Positions 8,044 through 16,718 of a stretch of 64,000 bases of DNA are shown one piece after another (positions within the stretch are counted from its first letter, which is position 1; every line of letters starts with the position of its first letter). The stretch is from Muribaculaceae bacterium (lineage in GTDB: Bacteria > Bacteroidota > Bacteroidia > Bacteroidales > Muribaculaceae). The stretch lies in contig JAMPGA010000001.1 in NCBI GenBank assembly GCA_023664185.1, positions 682,162 to 746,161 of the forward strand, read 5' to 3'. The notes beneath the pieces were generated by a model, which was given only the letters and a program-made list of their open reading frames with translations, was not told where the DNA came from and searched no databases. Both the position numbers and the translations under genes were made by a program.

Positions 8044-9498
8044 ATGAAGAGCCCAATTCTCATCACCGCAGGATGCTCACTTGCCGGATTGGCACTGACA
8101 GGTTGCGCCAAAGCCAAGGCTGCCACTGACACCGATTCAGAACGCCAACCAAATATCATATATATAATGGCTGATGATCTTGGCATCGGCGATATAGGCC
8201 CTTACGGACAGAAACTTATCAAGACGCCCAACCTCGACCGCATGAGAGCCGAGGGTACGCGCTTCACACAGGCATATTCGGGAACGGCGGTCTCGGCACC
8301 ATCGCGCGCGTCGCTGATGACCGGCCAGCACACCGGCCACACACATATCCGCGGCAATCTGCGCCACGATCCTGAGGGGCAGGTGGCCATGCCGGAGGGA
8401 ACATATACCATGGGCAGTATGTTCAGCAATGCCGGCTATGCCACAGGTTGTTTCGGCAAATGGGGGCTGGGATATCCTGGCTCTGAGTCAGATCCTACAA
8501 AGGTTGGTTTCGACCGTTTCTTCGGCTACAATTGCCAGACTCTGGCCCACGATTATTATCCCGACCATCTGTGGAACGGATTGGAACGTGTGGAGTTCCC
8601 TGAAAATTATGATCAGGCCGAGGGCACATATTCGGGCGGTCTCATTCACAGCCAGGCACTCGACTTTATCCGCAGCAATGCTGATAAGCCGTTTTTTGCA
8701 TTCCTATCCTATACACTTCCTCATGCTGAGCTGCGCTTGCCTGAGGACTCTGTGTATCAGGAATATTGCCGCATCATACCTGAGGCCGACGATAAAGCCT
8801 GGGCGGCCAAGAACCCCAATGCTCGCGGTGCTTATGGCGCTGCTCCGCGTCCGTATGCCGCCTTTGCATCCATGGTGACGAGGCTCGACTCCTATGTGGG
8901 CGACGTGGTCAGTCTGCTCGACTCGCTTGGGATAGCCGACAATACAATACTTGTATTCACATCCGACAATGGTCCTCACCGCGAAGGGGGTGCCAATCCG
9001 GATTATTTCGACAGCTATGGCCCGTATCGAGGCATAAAGCGTGACCTTTATGAAGGTGGTATCCGCATGCCCATGATTATAAAATGGCCGGGCCACGTAG
9101 CTGCTGGGGTTGACAACGACCATATGCTGGCCTTCTGGGATATGCTCCCGACATTTGCCGAGCTTGCCGGTTCTTCTGACTCTATCACCACCGACGGTAT
9201 CTCGTTTGTGCCTGCACTGCTGGGCCGGGAAGGACAACCTCAGCACGACTTCCTGTATTGGGAGTTTCATGAAGGTGGCGGCAAACAGGCCATACGCCTC
9301 GGCTCATGGAAAGGGGTGCGTCTCAACGTGGGCGACTCCACAAAGACAGTGTTTGAGCTCTATGACCTTGCCACCGACATACACGAAGATGTGAATCTGG
9401 CCGAGAAACATCCCGAGATCGTCGACCGCATGTCGCAGATGATGGACTCTGTACGCACCCACTCAGACCTCTTCAACTTCAACCGTGGAGAAAGATAA
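8044..9498 (+). CDS. Ser-type sulfatase lipoprotein (S1 family)
   Basis: Hydrolyses sulfate esters, probably on a glycan, from the cell envelope. The 484 residues begin with a lipoprotein signal ending in LALTGC (lipobox, Cys about residue 21). The S1 sulfatase core follows: metal-binding MADDLGIGDIG, the active-site signature with a serine as the residue to be oxidised (SAPSRASLMTGQHTGH), then GCFGKWGLG, SDNGPH and the C-terminal FELYDLATDIHEDVNLAEKHPE. Because the nucleophile precursor is Ser, conversion to formylglycine must use a radical-SAM maturase, and one overlaps the 3' end by 14 bases. Substrate position and sugar cannot be stated. Confidence 0.93.
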   Translation: MKSPILITAGCSLAGLALTGCAKAKAATDTDSERQPNIIYIMADDLGIGDIGPYGQKLIKTPNLDRMRAEGTRFTQAYSGTAVSAPSRASLMTGQHTGHTHIRGNLRHDPEGQVAMPEGTYTMGSMFSNAGYATGCFGKWGLGYPGSESDPTKVGFDRFFGYNCQTLAHDYYPDHLWNGLERVEFPENYDQAEGTYSGGLIHSQALDFIRSNADKPFFAFLSYTLPHAELRLPEDSVYQEYCRIIPEADDKAWAAKNPNARGAYGAAPRPYAAFASMVTRLDSYVGDVVSLLDSLGIADNTILVFTSDNGPHREGGANPDYFDSYGPYRGIKRDLYEGGIRMPMIIKWPGHVAAGVDNDHMLAFWDMLPTFAELAGSSDSITTDGISFVPALLGREGQPQHDFLYWEFHEGGGKQAIRLGSWKGVRLNVGDSTKTVFELYDLATDIHEDVNLAEKHPEIVDRMSQMMDSVRTHSDLFNFNRGER

Positions 9499-10714
9499 TC
9501 AGCCACGGCAGACTGCCGCTGACATCTATTCGCCATTTCATCGCCCCATCTACATGATGGCAAAGCCTGCAGGCGCGGCGTGCAATCTCGCCTGCGGCTA
9601 TTGCTACTATCTTGACAAAGCTTCCATGGCTCCCGGGGGACGTCCGGGAGTAATGTCTGACGAGACCCTTGAGCACTTCATCCGCTCCTATATCGAGGCT
9701 CAACCTACCACAGATGTGCTCTTCACATGGCATGGCGGAGAGCCCCTACTGCGGGGCATAAAGTTCTATGAGAGAGCTCTCGCCCTGCAGTGCAAATATG
9801 CCGGTGGCCACAGGATAGACAATTGCATACAGACCAACGGCACGCTTATCAACCGTGACTGGTGTGGTTTTTTTCGCGACAATGGTTTTTTAGTGGGGCT
9901 GAGCATCGACGGTTCTCGCGTCATGCACAATCGCTATCGCCTCACCAGCGATGGCCGCCCCACATGGGCTGCGGTGACCATGGCCGCAGCTTTGCTCGAC
10001 CTTTATGGAGTGGAGTGGAATGCTATGGCCGTGGTGAGCCGTGAGACTGAGACCGACCCGCTGGGGTTCTACCGATATTTTCGCGACGAGCTCAAATGCC
10101 GCTATCTGCAGTTTGCTCCGCTGGTGGAGCGCGAGCATGCCGGACGGCTGCTTTCGCCCGACGATCCCGGCGGCGTTATCACACCATTCAGCGTCACACC
10201 CCAGGGGTGGGGCGAATTTCTGTGTGCCGTATATGATGAATGGGTGATACACGATGTGGGTAGCATGTTTGTGCAGCTCTTCGATGCCACTCTCGCCAAC
10301 TGGGCCGGTCAACCTCCGGGCCTCTGCACTCTTGCACCAGACTGTGGCCACGCCCTGGTGCTGGAACATGATGGCACGGTATATTCGTGTGACCACTTTG
10401 TGTATCCTGACCACTGTCTGGGCAACATCTCCGACACTCCTATTCCGGCAATGTTCGTGAGCCCCAGGCAGCGAGAGTTTGCCGAGCGCAGCAGGAGGCT
10501 GCCCAAGGAGTGCCTGAGCTGTCAATGGCTACACTTGTGCCACGGGGAGTGCCCCAAAAACCGTATAGTGCCATCGTCTGAGCCTGGCAAGCCTCTAAAT
10601 TATCTTTGTCCCGGCTACAAGCGCTTCTTCTCCCACTCGGCTTCTACCATGCAGACCATGCTCGCCCTGTGGCAGCAAGGCAAACCCGCCTCCGAAGTGA
10701 TGAAACACACATGA
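9485..10714 (+). CDS. Anaerobic sulfatase-maturating enzyme (radical SAM, anSME)
   Basis: Oxidises the active-site Ser or Cys of sulfatases to formylglycine. The 409-residue protein starts at a GTG that overlaps the sulfatase gene. A later ATG would remove the conserved YSPFHRPIYMM segment just before the radical-SAM cluster CNLACGYCYY (CxxxCxxC). Motifs TWHGGEPLLRG and IQTNGTLIN are typical. The C-terminal half has the SPASM cysteines that bind two extra iron-sulfur clusters (LCTLAPDCGHAL, VYSCDHFVYPDHCLGNI, CLSCQWLHLCHGECPK). Gene order and overlap tie it directly to the upstream Ser-type sulfatase, and it may also serve other sulfatases. Ends six bases from the convergent rhamnosidase gene. 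Confidence 0.94.
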   Translation: MEKDNQPRQTAADIYSPFHRPIYMMAKPAGAACNLACGYCYYLDKASMAPGGRPGVMSDETLEHFIRSYIEAQPTTDVLFTWHGGEPLLRGIKFYERALALQCKYAGGHRIDNCIQTNGTLINRDWCGFFRDNGFLVGLSIDGSRVMHNRYRLTSDGRPTWAAVTMAAALLDLYGVEWNAMAVVSRETETDPLGFYRYFRDELKCRYLQFAPLVEREHAGRLLSPDDPGGVITPFSVTPQGWGEFLCAVYDEWVIHDVGSMFVQLFDATLANWAGQPPGLCTLAPDCGHALVLEHDGTVYSCDHFVYPDHCLGNISDTPIPAMFVSPRQREFAERSRRLPKECLSCQWLHLCHGECPKNRIVPSSEPGKPLNYLCPGYKRFFSHSASTMQTMLALWQQGKPASEVMKHT

Positions 10715-10720
10715 TCAGCT

Positions 10721-13700
10721 TTAGGGTAGCTTTATGTTTTTGTATCCCACTCTTAGGCGGCGCCAGGTGTAGATGCAGTGGAGTGTGCCGTCGGAGCCCT
10801 GGATTATTGAAGGATATGAGTATTGCGAGATGGGAGAGTCCTCAAGAGTGATGATGTCGGTCCAGTGAATGCCGTCGTCGCTAAGAGCCACGGCAAGAGG
10901 GGTGCGTGGTCCCTTGCGCTCTGACGGGAGCGTGGGCAGAGGATTGTAGATAAGTGCGTGGCGGCCGTCGGAGAGGGTTACGGCATCTGTGCCCGACTGA
11001 TTGTTGGGGATGTCGGTAAGGGTGACAGGGCTCCATGTGCGCCCTCCGTCGTGGCTCCACGAGGTGGCCAGACGTGAGTTGCGTGTGCGCATCAGCACCT
11101 GCAGGCTTCCGTCCTTGTGGCGCAGTATGGAGGGCTGGATGGAATGTATGGGGCGCAGGCGTGCTCCAGGAGCCGGTGTGCCGTCGGGGAGCAGGTCGGT
11201 AGAGAGATAGACGCTGTCTGCCTCGATGGGGCCATTATAGCTCCACTTGCCGGTGTTAATGTCGAGAGTCTCGAAATGCAGGCGCCAGCCTTTGTCTTCG
11301 GTGCTTGAGGCGCAGATGAGCCTGCCCTCAACAATCTCGGGCTTGTTTTTCACCGGGCCTATGAAACCTTGGGGCAATGCCTCGCGTGGTCCCCAGGTAA
11401 GGCCTCCGTCGGTCGACTTCACCAGCCACCCGGTCCAATCTTTTACGTTGAGCCCCACTTTATAGAACAGCCACAGTTCGCCTGAAGGCATCTCGAATAT
11501 CACTGGGTTCCAGCAGGCTTTGCGACGCAGAGAGTCGATGGGGGCAAGTTTGGAGCTATGTAGAGTGACCGGGCCGACTGAGGCCATTGTGGTTGAGTCG
11601 TTAACGCCGGCCTGAAGGGCGTCGGGTGTAGCGGGCAGAAACACACCGTCGCCTGCCAGTATGGGGGCGCTCCATTTGTCGGAACCCTTTTCCTTGCGCG
11701 ACACCCAGATGCACACGTCGGGGTGGCGTTCGTAAGTGCCGCCGAAGTAGGCCGCTACAAGGTCGCCCGTGCGTGTCTCGGTGATTGTGGCAGCGTGGCA
11801 CTGCGGGAATGAGGCCTGCGTGTAGAGATGGCTTTCTTCAACCACAAGAGGATGTGAAAGAGGTATTTCAGTCGTTATGGTATGGCTTCCGGAGCCGATG
11901 GAGCGTGTTGCCCCGTCGGGCAGACGGACTTCTCCGGTTGTTCCGGCTGGGAGAGATATGTCCCATATGATATGGCGCCCGTCGCGTTTCCATGACGAGT
12001 GGACGGAGCCGTAAGGAGTGGGGCGGGAGCCGGAGGCATACTCGCAGTCCGGGATGGAGAAGTCGGCATCAAATACAAATTTTCCAGGCTTCTCACCGTT
12101 GCGTATTCCCAGCAGATGACTCTGCACCCATGAGAGCAGATCGCCGAGGAGCATCACATGGTTGCCCGAGTTCATGGCCGGATTGGCTGTGTCGCCGTTC
12201 CAGAGCTCCCAGGTGGTGGTGGCTCCCTGTCGGGCCATGTAGCCCCAGGAGGGGTAGGTGTCGTTTGTGGTGAGGAGCCATGCCAGGTCGCTCCGTCCGT
12301 TGTCTGATAGTGTCTCCAGGAGCCATGAGGTACCAATCACTCCGGTGGAGATGTGGCCGTTGCCGTTCACGATGATTTCGCGTGCCAGATTGTCGGTCAC
12401 GGCCTTGCGTAGAGAGTCGGGCACGAGGTTGAACGCCAGAGCCAGCACATTGGCTGTGGGAGTGTTTGTGCCGTAGAATATCGAGTCGGGGTAAAGAGGA
12501 TGACCGGGTAGGGGAGAAGTACCGGGTTTGCAGGTCAGGAACTGGCGGTTGAAAGCTTGGGTGGTAGCGGTGTGCAGCGAGTCCCAGCGCTGGGCGTCGC
12601 TCTCAAGCCCCTGCAGACGGGCGAATTTGGAGAGCAGATCAAGACAGTGTGCCGTATAAGCTGTCGAGATGAGCTGGCCGTCGGTCTGACGGGTAGGATC
12701 GTTGGAGTGTATCAGCTCGGGGCTCTCGGGAGGCATACACCAGTCGCCGTAGCGGTCGCGGGTGATAATGCCGTCACGGCCATATTCTTTAATTATATGG
12801 TCCATCCACTTGGCTATATGGGGATAAGCCTCTCGGGCAGGTGTGGGGTTGTGGAACTGCTCGAGGAGCATATCGCAGACGGCTGGCAGAGCCGTCGGCC
12901 ACGTCACATTGTCGGTGTAATAGTTCCAGAAAGCAGGAGCCACGTCGGGGATGCAGCCATCCTCGCGTTGTGCTTCGCAAAGGTCGCGAACCCATTTGGT
13001 GTAGAGGCGTTCATTGTTGAAAAATCCGCTCTCACCGCGTGCCACAGCAGTGCGGTCGCCCAGCCAGGGCTGACGCTCGTTGCGCTGCGGACAGTCGATG
13101 GGCATACCCTTGTAGTTGCCCTTGATACCCATGAGGGCATTTCTCACAACCTGTGTGAGCACCGGGCTTGAACATTCAAAGTCCATGGCCACCTCCATCG
13201 GGTCGGCCACCATCGATGCTTTGAAGCCCGCAGGATCGGCCGGTCCGGTCACAGAGACATATCTGAAACCATGATATGTGAACGATGGGCTCCAAGCCTC
13301 CGTCTCCTTGCCGGAGCAAATATATATATCCTCAGAGAGTGCGTCGCGCAGGTTGGCGGTATAGAGAGTGCCGTCGGGGTTGAGGCGCTCGGCATAGCGT
13401 ATTCTTATGGTGTCGCCCTCTTGTCCGGTGGGCACAAAGGATATCCATCCGGCCATGTTCTGCCCGAAATCGAGTATCACCGAGCCATCGGCCACAGTGT
13501 CGGCAGATATGGGTGTGCCGTAATATTCGGCTGTCATATTTGGAGTGGCCTGGGGGCGTAGGGTGCCTTGCGGAATGGCCGAACGCTCGGCTTTAAGCCA
13601 TGCCGAATCGTCGAATCCGGCGGTGGTCCAACCGGCCATCTCCATGCGGGCATCGTAGACCTCCCCGTCATACTCGTTGGCTGAGCGTATAGGTCCCAAG

Positions 13701-14554
13701 TCGGTGATACGCCACGATTCATCGGTGTTCAGGCGTTGACGCGAGCCGTCGGTATACTCTATGAGTATGTTGAGGCGGCAGGTGGGATTGCCAAACACAG
13801 GTATCTTGTAGGGCTTGTTCTGGCGTGGAGGGAAGTAACGTCCGTTGCCCAGCATTATGCCTATGGGAAGCACGGAGTCGGTGCAGTGGGGGGTGATGTC
13901 GTAGGCGTTGTAGTATACGGTTTTGCGGTAGTCGGAGGGGACAGGCTTGAGCACCTCCGAAGATCCTATCTCGCCCCCACCGGCAAACAGTCTGTAGAGT
14001 CCCAGTCCGGAGATATAGGCTGTGGCGCGCTTCACTGGTTTATTGTTGAGTTTGAACTCTTTGCGCAGATATCTGGCCGGGAGCTGGGTGTGGAGCTGGC
14101 GCCTCGCGTCACCCGGACGCTCGCTCTCCAGCCCTATCCAGCGGCCGCCCCAGTGCGATTCGCCCCACATGCCTGTGCCAAACTCGGCTGTAGTGGCGCT
14201 GGTGTGACGTCGGCCGTCGGTTGTAGTAACCTCTACATCCCAATACAACCGCTGCATGGGCTTGAGAGGTTTCCCCTCATATTTCACCCATAGTTGCGAG
14301 GGAGATTCCACAACGCCGGAGTCCCACATATCGGGCTTCCCCTCGGCAAGGAGTTGTGGAGAGGTTGCCACACACAGTCGGTAGGACCTCTGTATCACAT
14401 CAGGCTGGTCGGATGATATGCGCCATGAAAATCCTGGCGACGGTGTCTCGACGGCCAGAGGAGTGGCAAGGTTTTCGACCATAAGTGTGTTGACCTCGGC
14501 AGCCGAAGTCAAGGCTGTGGCTGAAAGAAACAGGGCAAGATTTAAGGTTTTCAT
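10721..14554 (-). CDS. Alpha-L-rhamnosidase (GH78) fused to a sialidase-fold domain
   Basis: A 1277-residue secreted enzyme with signal peptide MKTLNLALFLSATALTSA. Residues about 25-880 form a GH78 alpha-L-rhamnosidase: N-terminal beta-sandwich modules (LRKEFKLNNKPVKRATAYISGLG), then the catalytic (alpha/alpha)6 barrel with MPIDCPQRNERQPWLGDR, containing the likely general-acid Glu, and the second-Glu segment TTWELWNGD. Residues about 900-1277 form a six-bladed BNR/sialidase-superfamily propeller: GDLVAAYFGGTYE, Asp-box-like TDGGLTWGP and SHDGGRTWSP, and the end SYPSIIQGSDGTLHCIYTW. This second part may be a sialidase-like hydrolase of another acidic sugar. Family assignment is firm; the substrates of the two domains are not known. 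Confidence 0.9.
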   Translation of the reverse strand: MKTLNLALFLSATALTSAAEVNTLMVENLATPLAVETPSPGFSWRISSDQPDVIQRSYRLCVATSPQLLAEGKPDMWDSGVVESPSQLWVKYEGKPLKPMQRLYWDVEVTTTDGRRHTSATTAEFGTGMWGESHWGGRWIGLESERPGDARRQLHTQLPARYLRKEFKLNNKPVKRATAYISGLGLYRLFAGGGEIGSSEVLKPVPSDYRKTVYYNAYDITPHCTDSVLPIGIMLGNGRYFPPRQNKPYKIPVFGNPTCRLNILIEYTDGSRQRLNTDESWRITDLGPIRSANEYDGEVYDARMEMAGWTTAGFDDSAWLKAERSAIPQGTLRPQATPNMTAEYYGTPISADTVADGSVILDFGQNMAGWISFVPTGQEGDTIRIRYAERLNPDGTLYTANLRDALSEDIYICSGKETEAWSPSFTYHGFRYVSVTGPADPAGFKASMVADPMEVAMDFECSSPVLTQVVRNALMGIKGNYKGMPIDCPQRNERQPWLGDRTAVARGESGFFNNERLYTKWVRDLCEAQREDGCIPDVAPAFWNYYTDNVTWPTALPAVCDMLLEQFHNPTPAREAYPHIAKWMDHIIKEYGRDGIITRDRYGDWCMPPESPELIHSNDPTRQTDGQLISTAYTAHCLDLLSKFARLQGLESDAQRWDSLHTATTQAFNRQFLTCKPGTSPLPGHPLYPDSIFYGTNTPTANVLALAFNLVPDSLRKAVTDNLAREIIVNGNGHISTGVIGTSWLLETLSDNGRSDLAWLLTTNDTYPSWGYMARQGATTTWELWNGDTANPAMNSGNHVMLLGDLLSWVQSHLLGIRNGEKPGKFVFDADFSIPDCEYASGSRPTPYGSVHSSWKRDGRHIIWDISLPAGTTGEVRLPDGATRSIGSGSHTITTEIPLSHPLVVEESHLYTQASFPQCHAATITETRTGDLVAAYFGGTYERHPDVCIWVSRKEKGSDKWSAPILAGDGVFLPATPDALQAGVNDSTTMASVGPVTLHSSKLAPIDSLRRKACWNPVIFEMPSGELWLFYKVGLNVKDWTGWLVKSTDGGLTWGPREALPQGFIGPVKNKPEIVEGRLICASSTEDKGWRLHFETLDINTGKWSYNGPIEADSVYLSTDLLPDGTPAPGARLRPIHSIQPSILRHKDGSLQVLMRTRNSRLATSWSHDGGRTWSPVTLTDIPNNQSGTDAVTLSDGRHALIYNPLPTLPSERKGPRTPLAVALSDDGIHWTDIITLEDSPISQYSYPSIIQGSDGTLHCIYTWRRLRVGYKNIKLP

Positions 14555-14566
14555 GGTATAGAGAGG

Positions 14567-14857
14567 TTATAATCTGAATGGTAAGAGAAGAGGGACAGCT
14601 TTGCCGCCGGAGGGATCTGGGAGATCGAGAGCCCTCAGAAACTCATGTGCGCCCCGCAGCGGTATGGCGTCGGGGAGCGGCGATGAGCAATCTTCGGGAA
14701 CTACAAGGAGCACCCCGTCAAGATCTACGGTGGCCATCACCTCGTGTGTGTAGGGGGCGATGTCGATGCTTCCGTTCTGACTGACTGTGACTATGGCTGG
14801 TGCGATGAGCCGTGAGCCTATTTTTGCAGCGTGGCAGCGGTAACGTCCGGGGTTCAT
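14567..14857 (-). CDS. Small hypothetical protein
   Basis: A 96-residue protein with no recognised domain and no signal or membrane segment. Its ATG overlaps the stop of the upstream DUF4296 lipoprotein gene by four bases (ATGA), which is the main evidence that it is real. The sequence is rich in beta-type segments (RLIAPAIVTVSQNGSIDI, DLDGVLLVVPED) and has a proline- and leucine-rich tail. It is 12 bases upstream of the rhamnosidase gene. Confidence 0.5.
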   Translation of the reverse strand: MNPGRYRCHAAKIGSRLIAPAIVTVSQNGSIDIAPYTHEVMATVDLDGVLLVVPEDCSSPLPDAIPLRGAHEFLRALDLPDPSGGKAVPLLLPFRL

Positions 14858-15654
14858 CTGAATCGTGCCGAGTGCTGGTTCTGACGTGCCTGCTTGTTAT
14901 TGTTCATGCCGCGTGTGCGCACCAGCGAGATGGAGTCTATGTAGCTTACCTCGCCTTCCTGGGGCACATAGCGGATATATCCATACACGGTCGAGCCTGT
15001 CTTGGTGGAGTCGAGTGTTAGTGTGAGGTGGCCGGTGAGCTCGTCAATGCGGTGGTTGCTTGATATATACTCCGATGTGCCGTCAGAGTAGTCAACGGCA
15101 ATCATCATTGTGGCCGGTGTGCGTGTCAGCACACCGTGGCTCGACAGTGTGAAGCGATCGCCACGTTCCCAGTTTCTGTCGCGCGATATAGAGAAGGTGA
15201 TGAAGTCAGACGGTGCGCCGGGTGTGATGCGGCGCATGGAGGGACCATTCCATAGGTTCACGGAATCTCCGTCAAGGTTTGAGGCCTTGACACCCGAAGT
15301 GGCTCCGCGCTTCTCGGCGTCGGCAATGCGCGCCTGGAGTATCTCCTCGGTCTGTTCGCACACCTTCATGTATTTGTCCACATGCTGCCCATACCAATAG
15401 AGCGATGTGTCTACCTGGGCTATGTCCACCCCGTGTTTCTTGAATATGGTCTGCTTGAGGGCGCGGCGTGCGGAGTCGGTTGAAAACTGCTGACCATTAC
15501 TTTCGATTGTGGCTTCCCCCACATAGACGTCGGCCAGGAGGTGCGCCATCTTGTCGATGCCGATTATCCCCTTTGGGGTGTCGCTGCAGCCGCACACCAG
15601 ACATAAAAGCATGGTGAGCGAGATGGCTGAGGGCAACAGTCTGAGATGGCTCAT
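14854..15654 (-). CDS. DUF4296-containing lipoprotein
   Basis: A 266-residue predicted lipoprotein (hydrophobic start, lipobox LVCGC). The N-terminal third has the DUF4296 pattern IIGIDKMAHLLADVYVGEA, then a helical stretch with YWYGQHVDKYMKVCEQTEEILQARI. The C-terminal half is longer than in the bare family, is beta-rich (FTLSSHGVLTRTPATMMIAVDYSDGTSEYIS) and ends in a basic asparagine/glutamine-rich tail. It sits directly downstream of lspA, which processes lipoproteins, in a conserved Bacteroidetes cluster. The function is unknown. Confidence 0.8.
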   Translation of the reverse strand: MSHLRLLPSAISLTMLLCLVCGCSDTPKGIIGIDKMAHLLADVYVGEATIESNGQQFSTDSARRALKQTIFKKHGVDIAQVDTSLYWYGQHVDKYMKVCEQTEEILQARIADAEKRGATSGVKASNLDGDSVNLWNGPSMRRITPGAPSDFITFSISRDRNWERGDRFTLSSHGVLTRTPATMMIAVDYSDGTSEYISSNHRIDELTGHLTLTLDSTKTGSTVYGYIRYVPQEGEVSYIDSISLVRTRGMNNNKQARQNQHSARFR

Positions 15655-15663
15655 AGTGGCAGA

Positions 15664-16311
15664 TTATTCGTTGGTCTCAGTGGGGTTGATCATCCGGTCG
15701 AGGGCTTTGGGGCCGAGGATAAACCGGTGGTAGAAGATTATGAGAGCCACGATGCCGCACGATATTGCTGCATCGGCCACATTGAACACCGGGTGGAAAA
15801 ACAGAAATTCCTCCCCTCCCACCATCGGCATCCATTCGGGCCAGGTGAAAGAAAAGAGCGGGAAGTAGAGCATATCGACTACTCTGCCCATGAACAGCGG
15901 GGCATAGCCTCCGCCGGCGGGGAGAAACGAGGCTACTTCCGGTGGCCAGGGATCATTGAAAATCACGCCATAAAAGACGCAGTCGAATATATTCCCGGCG
16001 GCTCCTGCTATGATGAGCGATAGGCACACCACATAGCCCAGCGACATGTGGGGTATGCGCGCCACGCGATAGAGATAGACACCCAAAAAGGACACTACCA
16101 CTATTCTGAACATTGTGAGGGCCAGCTTGCTCCCTATGGTCATGCCGAATGCCATGCCGTTGTTTTCCACAAACAGCAGGTGAAACCAGGGGAGAATCTG
16201 ATAATCCTCCCCCAGGTAAAATGAAGTCTTGATCCAGATTTTTACAATCTGGTCTATCAGAATTACGGTGACTATAATAATTGCCGCGACTGATGCGTAG
16301 CGTCTGGTCAT
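15664..16311 (-). CDS. lspA: Lipoprotein signal peptidase II
   Basis: Cleaves the signal peptide of diacylglyceryl-modified prolipoproteins in the inner membrane. The 215-residue protein has four membrane helices (AAIIIVTVILIDQIVKIWI at the start). Both catalytic aspartates are in their conserved boxes: AGNIFDCVFYGVIFNDP and FNVADAAISCGI. An insertion between these boxes makes it longer than the ~165-residue Proteobacterial enzyme, which is normal in Bacteroidetes. Its start overlaps the DksA-like gene stop by four bases. Confidence 0.95.
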   Translation of the reverse strand: MTRRYASVAAIIIVTVILIDQIVKIWIKTSFYLGEDYQILPWFHLLFVENNGMAFGMTIGSKLALTMFRIVVVSFLGVYLYRVARIPHMSLGYVVCLSLIIAGAAGNIFDCVFYGVIFNDPWPPEVASFLPAGGGYAPLFMGRVVDMLYFPLFSFTWPEWMPMVGGEEFLFFHPVFNVADAAISCGIVALIIFYHRFILGPKALDRMINPTETNE

Positions 16312-16694
16312 TTATTCTTGTGCTGGTTAATTTTGGCCTCGACACTGCGTGTGGCGTGGGGCACTGCACGGAGTCGCTCCTTGGGGATGAGTTCGCCCGT
16401 CTCGCAACATATGCCGTAGGTCTTGTTTTCAATACGGATGAGGGCATTCTGCAGATGCTGTATAAACTTTATCTGCCTCTGAGCCAGGTGGCCGGCCTCC
16501 TCCTTTGAGAGGGTTGTGGCGCCCTCTTCGAGGATTTTGAATGTGGGAGATGTGTCGGCAATATCGTTGCCTTCAGTATTGGTCACACTCGCCTTGAGGC
16601 TCTCATATTCCTTACGGGCCTTGTCGAGTTTCTGCAATATCAGCTCTTTGAATTCCTGGAGCTCTTCGTCGGAGTATCGTTTTTTGTCGCTCAT
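16308..16694 (-). CDS. TraR/DksA-family regulator with a degenerate zinc finger
   Basis: A 128-residue protein with an N-terminal coiled coil (about 10-75) and a C-terminal DksA-like finger GICCETGELIPKERLRAVPH. DksA proteins insert the coiled coil into the RNA polymerase secondary channel and tune rRNA and stringent-response promoters. Here the first CxxC-like site has two adjacent Cys and the second Cys pair is replaced (ATRSVEAK), so classic four-Cys zinc binding looks lost. From memory that is usual for the Bacteroidetes homologues. Part of the ileS-lspA transcription unit. Confidence 0.88.
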   Translation of the reverse strand: MSDKKRYSDEELQEFKELILQKLDKARKEYESLKASVTNTEGNDIADTSPTFKILEEGATTLSKEEAGHLAQRQIKFIQHLQNALIRIENKTYGICCETGELIPKERLRAVPHATRSVEAKINQHKNK

Positions 16695-16718
16695 AATAGT
16701 ATAGTGTGATGGATTGTT

